Part shown: positions 9,013-17,715 of the stretch, one piece after another
Position numbering within the stretch: position 1 is the first letter of the stretch
Layout of the letters: each line of letters opens with the position of its first letter
From: an uncultured Agathobacter sp.
GTDB taxonomy: Bacteria > Bacillota > Clostridia > Lachnospirales > Lachnospiraceae
DNA length: 64,000 bases
Reading direction: 5' to 3'
NCBI GenBank assembly: GCA_910587655.1
Contig: CAJUND010000002.1
Location: forward strand, 124,001 to 188,000
Program-made: the position numbers and the translations under genes
Notes under the pieces: generated by a model
What the model was told of the DNA's origin: nothing
The model's input: only the letters and a program-made list of their open reading frames with translations
Database searches by the model: none

Positions 9013-9348
9013 TTATTCCTCTTCTTCATCATCCATTTCTTCATAAAGATTTTCATCCAGAAATTCATCAAAACGGTCGGCGGCAATTTCATATTCCGCG
9101 TCGTCGTCAATAATGTCAATCTGCGGGAGACCTTCTGCATCTTCCGCATAACGGTACAGGTAGACCTCTCCTTCATCGTTTTCCGTACCGTCAGGATTTA
9201 ACGGCATAAGAGCGATATAATCACGTCCGCCGGCTTCAAAGATGGTAAGGATTTCGCATTCTACTTCGCCATTGTCCAGTTCCAGCGTGACGCGGATATC
9301 GTCAGCTTCCTCCGGTCTGACCGGAATCGCAATTTCTTTTTCTTTCAT
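9013..9348 (-). CDS. DUF1292 family protein
   Basis: A very acidic 111-residue protein (many D and E, tail MDDEEEE). The core segment VTLELDNGEVECEILTIFEAGGRDYIALMP is the DUF1292 hallmark; function unknown across Firmicutes. The start at 9348 is chosen because AGAGGT precedes it; an upstream extension would run through the promoter. It is the only confident protein gene on the minus strand in the window, convergent with the helicase. Confidence 0.85.
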   Translation of the reverse strand: MKEKEIAIPVRPEEADDIRVTLELDNGEVECEILTIFEAGGRDYIALMPLNPDGTENDEGEVYLYRYAEDAEGLPQIDIIDDDAEYEIAADRFDEFLDENLYEEMDDEEEE

Positions 9349-9384
9349 ATGAGAACCTCTTTTTCTTGTTTTTGTAATGAAACT

Positions 9385-9414
9385 ATTATAAGCTCTGGCG
9401 GCAGGGCTTGTCAA
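9385..9414 (-). promoter_or_regulatory. Promoter of the DUF1292 gene
   Basis: Minus-strand TTGACA (9414-9409) and TATAAT (9390-9385), both perfect consensus, with an 18-base spacer. It is divergent from the promoter at 9441-9469. Confidence 0.8.
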
Positions 9415-9440
9415 TTGATAAATATATTGAAAGAAAAAAC

Positions 9441-9469
9441 TATACAAAAAGAGTGGAAAAGGTTATAAT
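9441..9469 (+). promoter_or_regulatory. Promoter of the GH13-like gene
   Basis: TATACA at 9441-9446 and a perfect TATAAT at 9464-9469, spacer 17. The 75-base leader contains a small hairpin (GTCTG 9502-9506 with CAGAC 9513-9517). Confidence 0.6.
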
Positions 9470-9550
9470 TTAACGTAGCAGCACAGGGGGCGTGGAGGAT
9501 GGTCTGAGGGGACAGACTCCATGCAAAGTACATAATATGGACGGTAAAGA

Positions 9551-11491
9551 ATGAAAACAATAATAAGAGAAGGCAATTATGCAAAGCTTGGAGTTTCTTT
9601 GCAGCAGGAATGGACGGTTTTCACATTTTGTGGAGAGAAAGAGGACCAGTGCGCGGTAGTGCTTGTGGAAAAAAATGGTGATGCGGTCAGAAGAATTGAA
9701 GTTCCGGAAGAATATTGTCTGGGATCTTTGCGTTCGATAGCCGTTAAGAACCTGACAGTGGAAGAATATGTGTATTATTTTGAAATAAATGGGAAAAGGG
9801 TTATGGATCCGTATGCACGGGGAATTATGGGAAGGTACCAGTGGAATGATCTTTCCCGTAAAAAAAACCGGTACGAGGTATTTGGTGAATTTATACCGGA
9901 TACATTTGAATGGGGAAAAGACCGTGCACCGGAGGTTTCACGTGCGCGGATGGTTATGTATAAGCTTCATGTGCGCGGATTTACCATGGATTCCGGCACA
10001 AAGAGCACGCCCGGGACGTTTCGTGCGCTTATCAACCGGATACCGTATCTGAAAAAGCTAGGCATTACGACAGTGGAGCTGATGCCGGTATATGAGTTTG
10101 AGGAGCTTGAGCTTCCGAAAGAACCGAAAAAGCTTCCAAAGTACATCCAGTGGCGGGAGGAACACACTGATATTATCAAACCTCCGAAAAAACAGGAGCA
10201 GAAAATACCAAAGCTCAATTACTGGGGCTACAAAAAAGGAGAGTATTTTGCCGTCAAGGCTTCCTATGCACAGGAACCGCAGAGGGCGTCGCAGGAGTAC
10301 AAAACTCTGGTTAAAAAACTGCATGAAAACCAGATTGAATGTGTGATGGAGATGTATTTTCCGGAAGATACGAACCATAACCTGGTTCTTGAAGTCCTGC
10401 GGTTCTGGGTACTGGAGTACCATGTGGACGGCTTTCATCTGCTGGGGACAAACCTTCCCATAACCGCAATCGTACAGGATGATTTTTTAAGCCGCACCAA
10501 AATATTTTATACCGGGTTTAACGAAAATACCATCAATAAAAAACGTAAATACAAAAACCTGTATGTGTACAAGGATGAATATATGTATCCTGTCAGACGG
10601 ATGTTAAACCATCAGGATGGAAATATGCGCGATTTTGTGGACCAGCAGCGCAAGCAGGGATACCACTGGGGCTATGTGAACTTTATTGCCAGCAACAACG
10701 GGTTTACGCTTGCGGATCTGTTTATGTACAACGAAAAGCACAACGAGGCAAACGGTGAAAACAACCAGGACGGAAATGTCTGGAATTTCAGCAGCAATTA
10801 CGGCGCGGAGGGACCTACCAGAAAGAAATACATAGGCACTATCCGGCGGATGAAGTGGCGCAACAGTATGGTTATGCTTTTTCTGGCGCAGGGCGTGCCG
10901 CTGGTCTGGGCAGGGGACGAGATGTGCAATTCCCAGCAGGGGAACAATAACGCCTACTGCCAGGATAATCCGACCGGATGGCTGAACTGGAAAAACGAAA
11001 GCACGCACCGCAGGGAAATCCGTTTTTTCCGGCAGATGCTGGAATTTCGGAAGAAACATCCGGCTGTGGCAAATGAACAGCCGTTCCAGTATGCGGACTA
11101 CCGTTCCCTGGGATGTCCGGATCTGTCTTTCCACGGCGAAAATGCATGGATTTCAGACTCGTTTCACGGGCGGCAGTGTCTGGGAATGATGTACTGCGGC
11201 GGATATGCATACAGTGAAAAAGAAATAAAAACAGCAAAAAATGCAGAAGATGTATATGTGGCATATAATTTTATGTTTTCCATGTCGGCGCTTGCACTTC
11301 CAAAGCTTTCCAGGGGCCGGCAATGGTATCTGGTGATTGATACCGCAGATGACAAAATGCCGTTTCTGGAGGAACCCCTGCCATGCGAAAAGGACCGTAT
11401 CAACATCCGTCCGCAGGCAATCTGCGTGCTGGTAAGCAAAAGGGTGTCCCAGGAAGAAAAACCGGTAAAAAGGAAGCAGGTGAAAGAATAA
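9551..11491 (+). CDS. Isoamylase/debranching-type GH13 homologue lacking catalytic residues
   Basis: A 646-residue protein with the fold of TreX/GlgX-like debranching enzymes: N-terminal beta domain, then a barrel with recognisable conserved stretches (YKLHVRGFT near 137, GITTVELMPV near 171, YNEKHNEANGE near 393, VPLVWAGDE near 449). The catalytic positions are changed. Region I, normally DVVYNH, reads EMYFPE; region II, normally GFRFD, reads GFHLL (295-299) with no nucleophile Asp; region III lacks the acid/base Glu (IFYTGF); region IV, normally HDGFTLAD, reads NNGFTLAD (382-389). Family knowledge predicts no hydrolase activity, so a glucan-binding or regulatory role is inferred. The next gene begins right at its stop codon. 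Confidence 0.85.
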   Translation: MKTIIREGNYAKLGVSLQQEWTVFTFCGEKEDQCAVVLVEKNGDAVRRIEVPEEYCLGSLRSIAVKNLTVEEYVYYFEINGKRVMDPYARGIMGRYQWNDLSRKKNRYEVFGEFIPDTFEWGKDRAPEVSRARMVMYKLHVRGFTMDSGTKSTPGTFRALINRIPYLKKLGITTVELMPVYEFEELELPKEPKKLPKYIQWREEHTDIIKPPKKQEQKIPKLNYWGYKKGEYFAVKASYAQEPQRASQEYKTLVKKLHENQIECVMEMYFPEDTNHNLVLEVLRFWVLEYHVDGFHLLGTNLPITAIVQDDFLSRTKIFYTGFNENTINKKRKYKNLYVYKDEYMYPVRRMLNHQDGNMRDFVDQQRKQGYHWGYVNFIASNNGFTLADLFMYNEKHNEANGENNQDGNVWNFSSNYGAEGPTRKKYIGTIRRMKWRNSMVMLFLAQGVPLVWAGDEMCNSQQGNNNAYCQDNPTGWLNWKNESTHRREIRFFRQMLEFRKKHPAVANEQPFQYADYRSLGCPDLSFHGENAWISDSFHGRQCLGMMYCGGYAYSEKEIKTAKNAEDVYVAYNFMFSMSALALPKLSRGRQWYLVIDTADDKMPFLEEPLPCEKDRINIRPQAICVLVSKRVSQEEKPVKRKQVKE

Positions 11492-12088
11492 ATGTTAAAA
11501 GCCTGGAGACATTTTTGTACAATTACAAAGCACAGGCATCTTGTGATGGCTGGCTGTTTTCGGGTGGGACTCTACCGCCAGGGGCTGCTGCATGATCTCT
11601 CCAAATATACACCCACGGAGTTTCTGGTGGGATGCAGGTATTATAAAGGATATATGAGCCCTAATAACGCGGAGCGCGAGGATAAGGGATATTCCCAGGC
11701 ATGGCTCCACCACAAGGGGCGGAACAGACACCATATGGAGTACTGGATTGATTATGCAGCAGGAACGGACGGGGAGGAAGAGCATTCCGGGATGACCGGA
11801 ATGAAAATGCCCGTCCGTTATGTAGCGGAAATGTTTGTGGACCGCGTCTGCGCGTCCAAAAACTACCAGAAAGACAAATACAAAGACCAAAATCCGCTTG
11901 CCTATTTTGAAAAAGGGCGCGGCAGGTACATGATTCATAAGGATACGGAGGCGCTTCTTGAGTATCTGCTGACAATGCTGGCAAAAAAGGGGGAAAAAGA
12001 AACCTTTTCCTTCGTAAAAAATGAACTGTTAAAAGGGCATGTGCCCTATGAAAAAGAAGAACTGGACCGCAGGATAAAGGCACTGTAG
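11492..12088 (+). CDS. DUF5662 family protein
   Basis: A 198-residue protein whose ATG directly follows the stop of the GH13-like gene, so translational coupling is likely. It carries several His/Asp motifs, HDLSKY near residue 33, WLHHKGRNRHHMEYW near 70 and DRVCASK near 115, consistent with a metal-binding site in the DUF5662 family. The function is not known; the HDLSKYTPTEF phrase loosely recalls HD-type hydrolases, but this is only a resemblance. Confidence 0.75.
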   Translation: MLKAWRHFCTITKHRHLVMAGCFRVGLYRQGLLHDLSKYTPTEFLVGCRYYKGYMSPNNAEREDKGYSQAWLHHKGRNRHHMEYWIDYAAGTDGEEEHSGMTGMKMPVRYVAEMFVDRVCASKNYQKDKYKDQNPLAYFEKGRGRYMIHKDTEALLEYLLTMLAKKGEKETFSFVKNELLKGHVPYEKEELDRRIKAL

Positions 12089-12109
12089 CAGGCACAGCCT
12101 ACTTTTTTT
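12085..12109 (+). terminator. Terminator after the DUF5662 gene
   Basis: GTAG(CA)GGC pairs with GCCTAC (2-nt bulge, short loop) and is followed by seven T residues (12103-12109). The left arm overlaps the stop codon. Confidence 0.55.
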
Positions 12110-12175
12110 CGGGGAAAAGCACAGAAGGGACTTATCGCACATAGAATATAGAAAGTCATTGTAAAAGGGTGTCCC

Positions 12176-12799
12176 GTGAAAACATTTTTGGTTCCACTGT
12201 CACCGGAGGAGGAAGCGGACTGCCTGAATCGGTTGAAAAATGGGGAGCGTGCGGCAAAGGAAGAACTAATTCTGCATAATATGCGGCTGGTTGCCCATGT
12301 GGCAAAAAAGTATGTGAATGCAGAGGAGGATGCAGAGGATTTGATATCCATCGGAACCATCGGGTTACTCAAGGCAGTAGACAGCTTTAAGCCGGACTAC
12401 GGAAGCCGTTTTGCCACATATGCGATCCGGTGCATCGATAATGAAATGCTTATGCATTTCCGCAGTAAAAAGAAAACGCGCGGTGAGGTATCACTTTTTG
12501 AACCAATCGGAACGGATAAAGAAGGAAACCAGATTCAGCTTGTGGATGTGCTCGAATACCATGACAGCAATGTGGCGGAGGCAGTAGCGAGGCGGGAGCA
12601 GATACAGAAAATCAGGGAAAACATGGAATCTGTGCTAAACGGCAGGGAAGTGTTTATTATCCAGAGACGTTACGGACTGGGGGGAGAACGGGAACTGACA
12701 CAGCGCGAAATTGCAAAATCCCTGGGAATCTCCCGCTCTTATGTTTCCCGTATGGAAAAAAAGGCACTGATGAAACTGAAAAAGATTATATCAGATTAA
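12176..12799 (+). CDS. sigK: SigK-like sporulation-type sigma-70 factor
   Basis: A 207-residue sigma-70 family protein with regions 2 (RLVAHVAKKY, DLISIGTIGLLKAV, FATYAIRCIDNEML) and 4 (ELTQREIAKSLGISRSYVSRMEKKALMKL). The sequence is closest to what I know of SigK of Clostridia, the late mother-cell factor. The start is GTG with a weak GGGTG SD; an in-frame stop lies nine codons upstream, so no hydrophobic pro-sequence can be encoded, as also reported for Clostridioides difficile SigK. The gene is uninterrupted (no skin-type element). Many Roseburia-like bacteria are not known as spore formers, so a sporulation role is uncertain. SigE-like assignment is the alternative. Confidence 0.75.
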   Translation: MKTFLVPLSPEEEADCLNRLKNGERAAKEELILHNMRLVAHVAKKYVNAEEDAEDLISIGTIGLLKAVDSFKPDYGSRFATYAIRCIDNEMLMHFRSKKKTRGEVSLFEPIGTDKEGNQIQLVDVLEYHDSNVAEAVARREQIQKIRENMESVLNGREVFIIQRRYGLGGERELTQREIAKSLGISRSYVSRMEKKALMKLKKIISD

Positions 12800-12830
12800 T
12801 TTTACAGAAAAATGAAAATAATGGTGTAAA

Positions 12831-12867
12831 AAGATGAATTTTATGGTAAGATGGATTCATCTTTTTT
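12831..12867 (+). terminator. Terminator after the SigK-like gene
   Basis: AAGATGAAT (12831-12839) pairs with ATTCATCTT (12855-12863) and is followed by a T-run. An alternative upstream start for the next gene (12851) would fall inside this hairpin, supporting the downstream start at 12914. Confidence 0.75.
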
Positions 12868-12913
12868 CATTTATGTACTGCGTTTGTTCCCGGCTGTTGG
12901 AAACGAGGTATTA

Positions 12914-14443
12914 ATGTACAGTACAGTTATCACCGCCATGCTTGACGGTATCCGCGCAGTAACAGTACGCGTGGAAGCGGATATCAGTGCGGGCCTGCCT
13001 GCATTTGAAATGGTGGGCTGCCTTTCATCCGAGGTGCGGGAAGCCAAAGAGCGTGTCCGCACCGCGCTTCATAACTGCGGGATTGTTCTTCCCGCTAAAC
13101 GGATTACCATAAATCTTTCCCCCGCAAATATCAGAAAATCAGGAACCGGGTTCGATCTGCCGATTGCCATAGCGCTGATGGCGGCAATGGGGCAGCTGGC
13201 GCCCGAAAGCTGTCAGAATATTCTGTTTCTGGGTGAGCTGAATTTAAGCGGCGGGATTCTGCCCATACGCGGTGTGCTTCCGGTTGTTTCAGACAAACTG
13301 GCGGACAATATGCATACATTTGTTGTCCCAAAAGACAACCTGCGTGAGGCGAAACTGGTGAAAGACGCCAGGGTTTACGGGTTTTCTTCGCTTCCCCAGG
13401 TAATCGCATACTTAAAAAGGGAAGATTATGAAAGCCAGGAGCTGCCAAAGCCTTCTGCCGCAAAAGTCCGGAAAACAGCGGATTTTTCGGATGTAAACGG
13501 ACAGCTGTTTTTAAAACGTGCGGCGGAGATTGCGGCATCCGGCATGCATAATATGCTGATTGTTGGTCCGCCCGGAGCCGGAAAGACCATGATTTCAGAA
13601 CGGATTGCATCAATTCTGCCGCCCCTGACAGAAGAAGAAAAACTGGAATTATCCAAAATATACAGTATCTGCGGGCTCCTTTCCGGGTCAGATACACTGT
13701 TAAGCGAACGGCCGTTCCGGAGTCCCCACCATACGGTAAGTCCGGCAGGACTTGCCGGAGGGGGAGCAGACCTTCGTCCGGGGGAAATTTCCCTGGCGCA
13801 CCACGGGGTGCTGTTTTTGGACGAGCTGCCGGAATTTGCGAAATCCACGCTGGAAATACTAAGACAGCCGCTGGAAGACAGAACAATCCGTATTACGCGT
13901 GTAAGGGGGAGCGTCACCTATCCCTCGGATTTTCTGCTTCTTGCATCCATGAATCCCTGCAACTGCGGCTATTATCCTGACATGCAGAAATGCCGCTGTA
14001 CGCCGGAGTCCGTAAAACGCTATTTCGGGCATCTTTCCCAGCCGCTTCTTGACCGGATGGATATCTGTGTGCAGGCTCCCGGCGTTTCGTATATGGAGCT
14101 GACGGGCAGGGGGGATAATGAAAGTTCAGAAACGGTCAGGAAACGTGTCTGCGCCTGCCATGAAATCCAGCTCAAGCGGTTTAAAAACGAGGATTTCTGC
14201 CATAACAGCCGGATTCCTGCGGTTCGCCTGAATGAATACTGCCTGCTTGGGGAAAAGGAACGGCTGTATATGGAAAGCATGTACAAAAAAATGTCCCTGA
14301 CTGCCAGGACCTACCACAAAATACTAAGGGTGGCGCGGACGATTGCGGACTTGGACGGTTCCGATAACATCCGGCTGAAGGATTTAACGGAAGCTGTCTG
14401 TTACCGTGAGCTGAACCACCAGTTTACAGGAGGCGGGGAATGA
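12914..14443 (+). CDS. comM: YifB/ComM family Mg-chelatase-like AAA+ ATPase
   Basis: A 509-residue protein of the ComM/YifB family: an N-terminal Lon-protease-like fold (residues about 1-170), AAA+ core with Walker A GPPGAGKTM and Walker B LFLDELPEF, a Cys-rich NPCNCGYYPD motif, and the C-terminal Mg-chelatase domain. ComM is a hexameric helicase that drives branch migration during natural transformation in Gram-negative bacteria; the role in Clostridia is less clear. ATG at 12914 follows GAGG. Its stop overlaps dprA by 4 bases (ATGA), a coupling that fits a shared DNA-processing role. Confidence 0.9.
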   Translation: MYSTVITAMLDGIRAVTVRVEADISAGLPAFEMVGCLSSEVREAKERVRTALHNCGIVLPAKRITINLSPANIRKSGTGFDLPIAIALMAAMGQLAPESCQNILFLGELNLSGGILPIRGVLPVVSDKLADNMHTFVVPKDNLREAKLVKDARVYGFSSLPQVIAYLKREDYESQELPKPSAAKVRKTADFSDVNGQLFLKRAAEIAASGMHNMLIVGPPGAGKTMISERIASILPPLTEEEKLELSKIYSICGLLSGSDTLLSERPFRSPHHTVSPAGLAGGGADLRPGEISLAHHGVLFLDELPEFAKSTLEILRQPLEDRTIRITRVRGSVTYPSDFLLLASMNPCNCGYYPDMQKCRCTPESVKRYFGHLSQPLLDRMDICVQAPGVSYMELTGRGDNESSETVRKRVCACHEIQLKRFKNEDFCHNSRIPAVRLNEYCLLGEKERLYMESMYKKMSLTARTYHKILRVARTIADLDGSDNIRLKDLTEAVCYRELNHQFTGGGE

Positions 14444-15522
14444 GTAAATATGCTTACTGGCTGTCAAACATCAGGGGATTGACCGCGTATAAAATTGCAC
14501 GTCTGAAGCAGGAGGGATATCTTGCCAGGGATGTATACGGTCTTGGGGAATCCGCGCTTTTCCATATGGGATTTCTTCGGGAAGAGGATGTGGAACATAT
14601 CATTTTAAGCCGGAAATCATGGAATCTGGAACGGGAGTGGCAGCATATGATGGAACAGGGCATTGGATTTGTTTCCCTTGAGGATGAAAATTATCCAAAG
14701 AAGCTGGCCGCAATTATCCATGCACCGTATGCCCTGTATTACACCGGAAGCCTGCCGGATGAGGATAAAACAAGAGTTGCAATTGTCGGCGCGCGTACCA
14801 GAAGCGCTTACGGAGAGCTTGTTGCAGAAGAACTTGGAAAAGCCCTTGCCAGGTCCGGCGTGGATGTCATCAGCGGCATGGCGCGCGGCATCGATGCGGA
14901 CGGGCACAGGGGTGCGCTGGACGGGGGCGGGAACACCTACGCGGTGCTTGGGTGCGGTGTGGATGTCTGTTATCCGAAGTCAAACCGTTATCTGTACGAA
15001 AAAATCCGCTGCCATGGCGGCATTTTATCAGAATATGCCCCGCACACCCAGCCCCATGCCGCGTTTTTTCCCCAGAGGAACCGGATTATATCCGGCCTTT
15101 CGGATTATACTGTTGTCATAGAGGCAAGAATAAAAAGCGGTTCACTGATTACAGCAGATTTTGCGATGGAACAGGGGAGGGAGGTTTATGCGCTTCCCGG
15201 AAGGATTAGTGACAGCTTAAGCCAGGGCTGCAACCGGTTGATTGCACAGGGGGCAGGCGCGGTGACATCTGTGGAGGATTTCTTAAAAGAACTGCAGTTA
15301 GATACCACAAACTTGTGCCGCCAGATAAATTTTCATAAAAATCTTCTTGAAAAAGATGAAATGATGGTGTATAGTTTGTTTGATTTTTGTCCGGTCGGAC
15401 TGGGGACTCTGGTGGAGCAGACGGAGTATGGACTGTCTGAGATGCTGGAAATACTCGGGCGGCTGGAACAAAAGGGTTTTGTAAAAGAAACCATTCCGAA
15501 TTTTTATGTAAACACAGTCTGA
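14440..15522 (+). CDS. dprA: DNA-processing protein DprA/Smf
   Basis: A 360-residue DprA: an N-terminal SAM-like/HhH part, then the Rossmann-fold core with AIVGARTRSAYG near 110, SGMARGIDADGHRGAL near 145, LGCGVDVCYPKSN near 170, ending in a winged-helix-like domain. DprA loads RecA on incoming single-stranded DNA. It overlaps comM by four bases and precedes topA by 17 bases, the same dprA-topA neighbourhood as in many Firmicutes. Confidence 0.95.
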   Translation: MSKYAYWLSNIRGLTAYKIARLKQEGYLARDVYGLGESALFHMGFLREEDVEHIILSRKSWNLEREWQHMMEQGIGFVSLEDENYPKKLAAIIHAPYALYYTGSLPDEDKTRVAIVGARTRSAYGELVAEELGKALARSGVDVISGMARGIDADGHRGALDGGGNTYAVLGCGVDVCYPKSNRYLYEKIRCHGGILSEYAPHTQPHAAFFPQRNRIISGLSDYTVVIEARIKSGSLITADFAMEQGREVYALPGRISDSLSQGCNRLIAQGAGAVTSVEDFLKELQLDTTNLCRQINFHKNLLEKDEMMVYSLFDFCPVGLGTLVEQTEYGLSEMLEILGRLEQKGFVKETIPNFYVNTV

Positions 15523-15539
15523 TATATAAAGGAGCACCT

Positions 15540-17615
15540 ATGGCAAAGTATCTGGTTATCGTGGAGTCACCTGCAAAGGTGAAAACCATTAAAAAATTTC
15601 TTGGAAAAAATTATGAGGTGATGGCGTCAAACGGGCATGTGCGTGACCTGCCGAAAAGCCAGATGGGTTTTTCGCCGGAGAATGATTTTGAACCGAAATA
15701 CATCACCATCCGCGGAAAGGGGGATATCCTTGCAAAACTGCGGAAAGAAGTAAAAAAGGCGGAAAAAATATATCTTGCAACCGACCCGGACCGCGAAGGG
15801 GAGGCAATTTCCTGGCATCTGATGAAGGCGTTAAAGCTTGAGGACAAGGACGTCAGGCGTATCAGCTTTAACGAAATCACAAAGACGGCGGTCAAAACTT
15901 CCTTAAAAGAGCCGCGTGAAATAGACATGGGGCTTGTGGACGCCCAGCAGGCAAGAAGGATGCTGGACCGTATGGTGGGGTACCGGATCAGCCCGCTGCT
16001 CTGGGCAAAGGTAAAACGCGGTTTAAGCGCCGGAAGGGTGCAGTCCGTGGCGCTTCGGATTGTCTGTGACCGTGAGGAGGAGATTGATGCATTTATACCG
16101 GAGGAATACTGGTCCCTGGAGGCAGAGCTTCTTGCGGAGGGGGAAAAGAAGCCGGTAACAGCAAAGCTGGCGGATAAAAACGGAAAGAAGTTTGAAATAC
16201 ATTCCAAAGAAGAGATGGACCAGATACTGTCAGAAGTAAAGGACTGTACCTTTGCGGTACGGGATATTAAAAAGGGAGAGCGGACCAAAAAGGCGCCGCT
16301 TCCCTTTACTACCAGTACACTGCAGCAGGAGGCGTCCAAGGCGTTAAACTTTCCGATATCCAAGACCATGCGTATTGCCCAGCAGCTTTATGAAGGGGTG
16401 GATATCAAAGGGCAGGGGACAGTTGGTATTATCACTTACCTCCGTACGGATTCCGTCCGCATTTCCGAGGAGGCGGATGCTGCCGCAAGGACTTTTATCG
16501 AGGAAAATTACGGCACGGACTATCTTTCCGCGGGAGAGGGGACAAAAAAGAGCGGAACAAAGATTCAGGACGCCCATGAGGCAATCCGGCCGACCGATAT
16601 TTCGCGTGTACCGTCAGAAATCAAGGATTCCTTAAGCCGCGACCAGTTCAGGCTTTACCAGTTAATCTGGAAACGTTTTGCAGCAAGCCGCATGGCGAAT
16701 GCTGTGTATGAAACAATGGCGGTCAACATAGGACTGGGGGATTACACCTTCCGTGTATCAACGTCGAGGGTTGCCTTTGACGGATTCATGCTTGCTTATA
16801 CCGAGGCGGATGATGAAAAGCCGGAAAAGCAGGCGGTGTTTAAATCGCTGGATGAAAATACAAAGCTTTCCTTAGTGGAGTTTCAGCCAAAACAGCATTT
16901 TACGCAGCCGCCGGCACACTATACGGAAGCTTCCCTGGTTAAAACGCTTGAGGAACTTGGAATCGGGCGGCCAAGTACCTATTCGCCGACCATAACCACC
17001 ATAATTGCAAGAAGATATGTCACAAAGGAAAATAAAAACCTTTATGTGACAGAAATCGGAACAATCGTAAATGCCATTATGAAAGAGTCTTTTTCCACCA
17101 TTGTGGATGAGCATTTTACGGCAAACATGGAATCCCTTCTGGACAGCGTGGCAGAAGGACAGGTGAACTGGAAAACGGTTGTATCCAACTTTTACCCGGA
17201 TCTGGAAAAAGCAGTACAGGCGGCAGAGGAGGAACTGGAAAAGATTACCATTGAGGATGAGGTGACAGAGGAGGTCTGCGAACTCTGCGGAAGAAACCTC
17301 GTGATTAAATACGGGCCGCACGGAAAGTTTCTTGCGTGTCCGGGATTTCCGGACTGCCGGAACACAAAGCCGTATTACGAAAAAATCGGTGTGGAGTGCC
17401 CGAAATGCGGTAAGGATGTTGTCATTAAGATGACGCGCAAAGGCAGAAGATACTATGGATGCATTGATAATCCGGAGTGCGAGTTCATGAGCTGGGGACG
17501 GCCGGTAACTAAGAAATGTCCGCGCTGCGGGGGCTATATGGTGGAAAAAGGAAATAAACTTGCCTGCGCGGATGAACACTGCGGTTATACAGAACCAAAG
17601 GAAAAAGAAAATTAA
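15540..17615 (+). CDS. topA: DNA topoisomerase I
   Basis: A 691-residue type IA topoisomerase that relaxes negative supercoils. The Toprim domain starts with IVESPAK and has the TDPDREGEAISWHL acid motif; the active-site Tyr is in IITYLRTDSVRIS near 300. The C-terminus has three four-cysteine zinc ribbons (CELCG...CPGFPDC, CPKCG...CIDNPEC, CPRCG...CADEHC), the usual Firmicutes arrangement. Preceded by AAAGGAG. Confidence 0.98.
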   Translation: MAKYLVIVESPAKVKTIKKFLGKNYEVMASNGHVRDLPKSQMGFSPENDFEPKYITIRGKGDILAKLRKEVKKAEKIYLATDPDREGEAISWHLMKALKLEDKDVRRISFNEITKTAVKTSLKEPREIDMGLVDAQQARRMLDRMVGYRISPLLWAKVKRGLSAGRVQSVALRIVCDREEEIDAFIPEEYWSLEAELLAEGEKKPVTAKLADKNGKKFEIHSKEEMDQILSEVKDCTFAVRDIKKGERTKKAPLPFTTSTLQQEASKALNFPISKTMRIAQQLYEGVDIKGQGTVGIITYLRTDSVRISEEADAAARTFIEENYGTDYLSAGEGTKKSGTKIQDAHEAIRPTDISRVPSEIKDSLSRDQFRLYQLIWKRFAASRMANAVYETMAVNIGLGDYTFRVSTSRVAFDGFMLAYTEADDEKPEKQAVFKSLDENTKLSLVEFQPKQHFTQPPAHYTEASLVKTLEELGIGRPSTYSPTITTIIARRYVTKENKNLYVTEIGTIVNAIMKESFSTIVDEHFTANMESLLDSVAEGQVNWKTVVSNFYPDLEKAVQAAEEELEKITIEDEVTEEVCELCGRNLVIKYGPHGKFLACPGFPDCRNTKPYYEKIGVECPKCGKDVVIKMTRKGRRYYGCIDNPECEFMSWGRPVTKKCPRCGGYMVEKGNKLACADEHCGYTEPKEKEN

Positions 17616-17635
17616 TGTAATTTTATCCATGCTTA

Positions 17636-17664
17636 TTGTATTGTCTGAAAAATTATGATAACAT
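17636..17664 (+). promoter_or_regulatory. Candidate codY promoter with an embedded CodY-box-like site
   Basis: TTGTAT (17636-17641), 17-base spacer, TAACAT (17659-17664). The spacer overlaps TATTGTCTGAAAAAT at 17639-17653, which matches 12 of 15 positions of the B. subtilis/Lactococcus CodY consensus AATTTTCWGAAAATT. Autoregulation is inferred. Confidence 0.45.
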
Positions 17665-17715
17665 GGAACAGTAAAACAGCGAAAATTGTCACTGGGGAAA
17701 GCGAGAGGTAACCAA

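Noticed and set aside
12140..12147. CATAGAAT as a sigma-E type -10 box upstream of the SigK-like gene
   Set aside because: Close to CATACAAT but no matching -35 at the required distance; too weak to annotate.
15611..16369. 252-codon minus-strand ORF inside topA
   Set aside because: It mirrors topA codons, is rich in Ser/Phe/Arg as expected for an antisense shadow, and has no ribosome-binding site or family motif.
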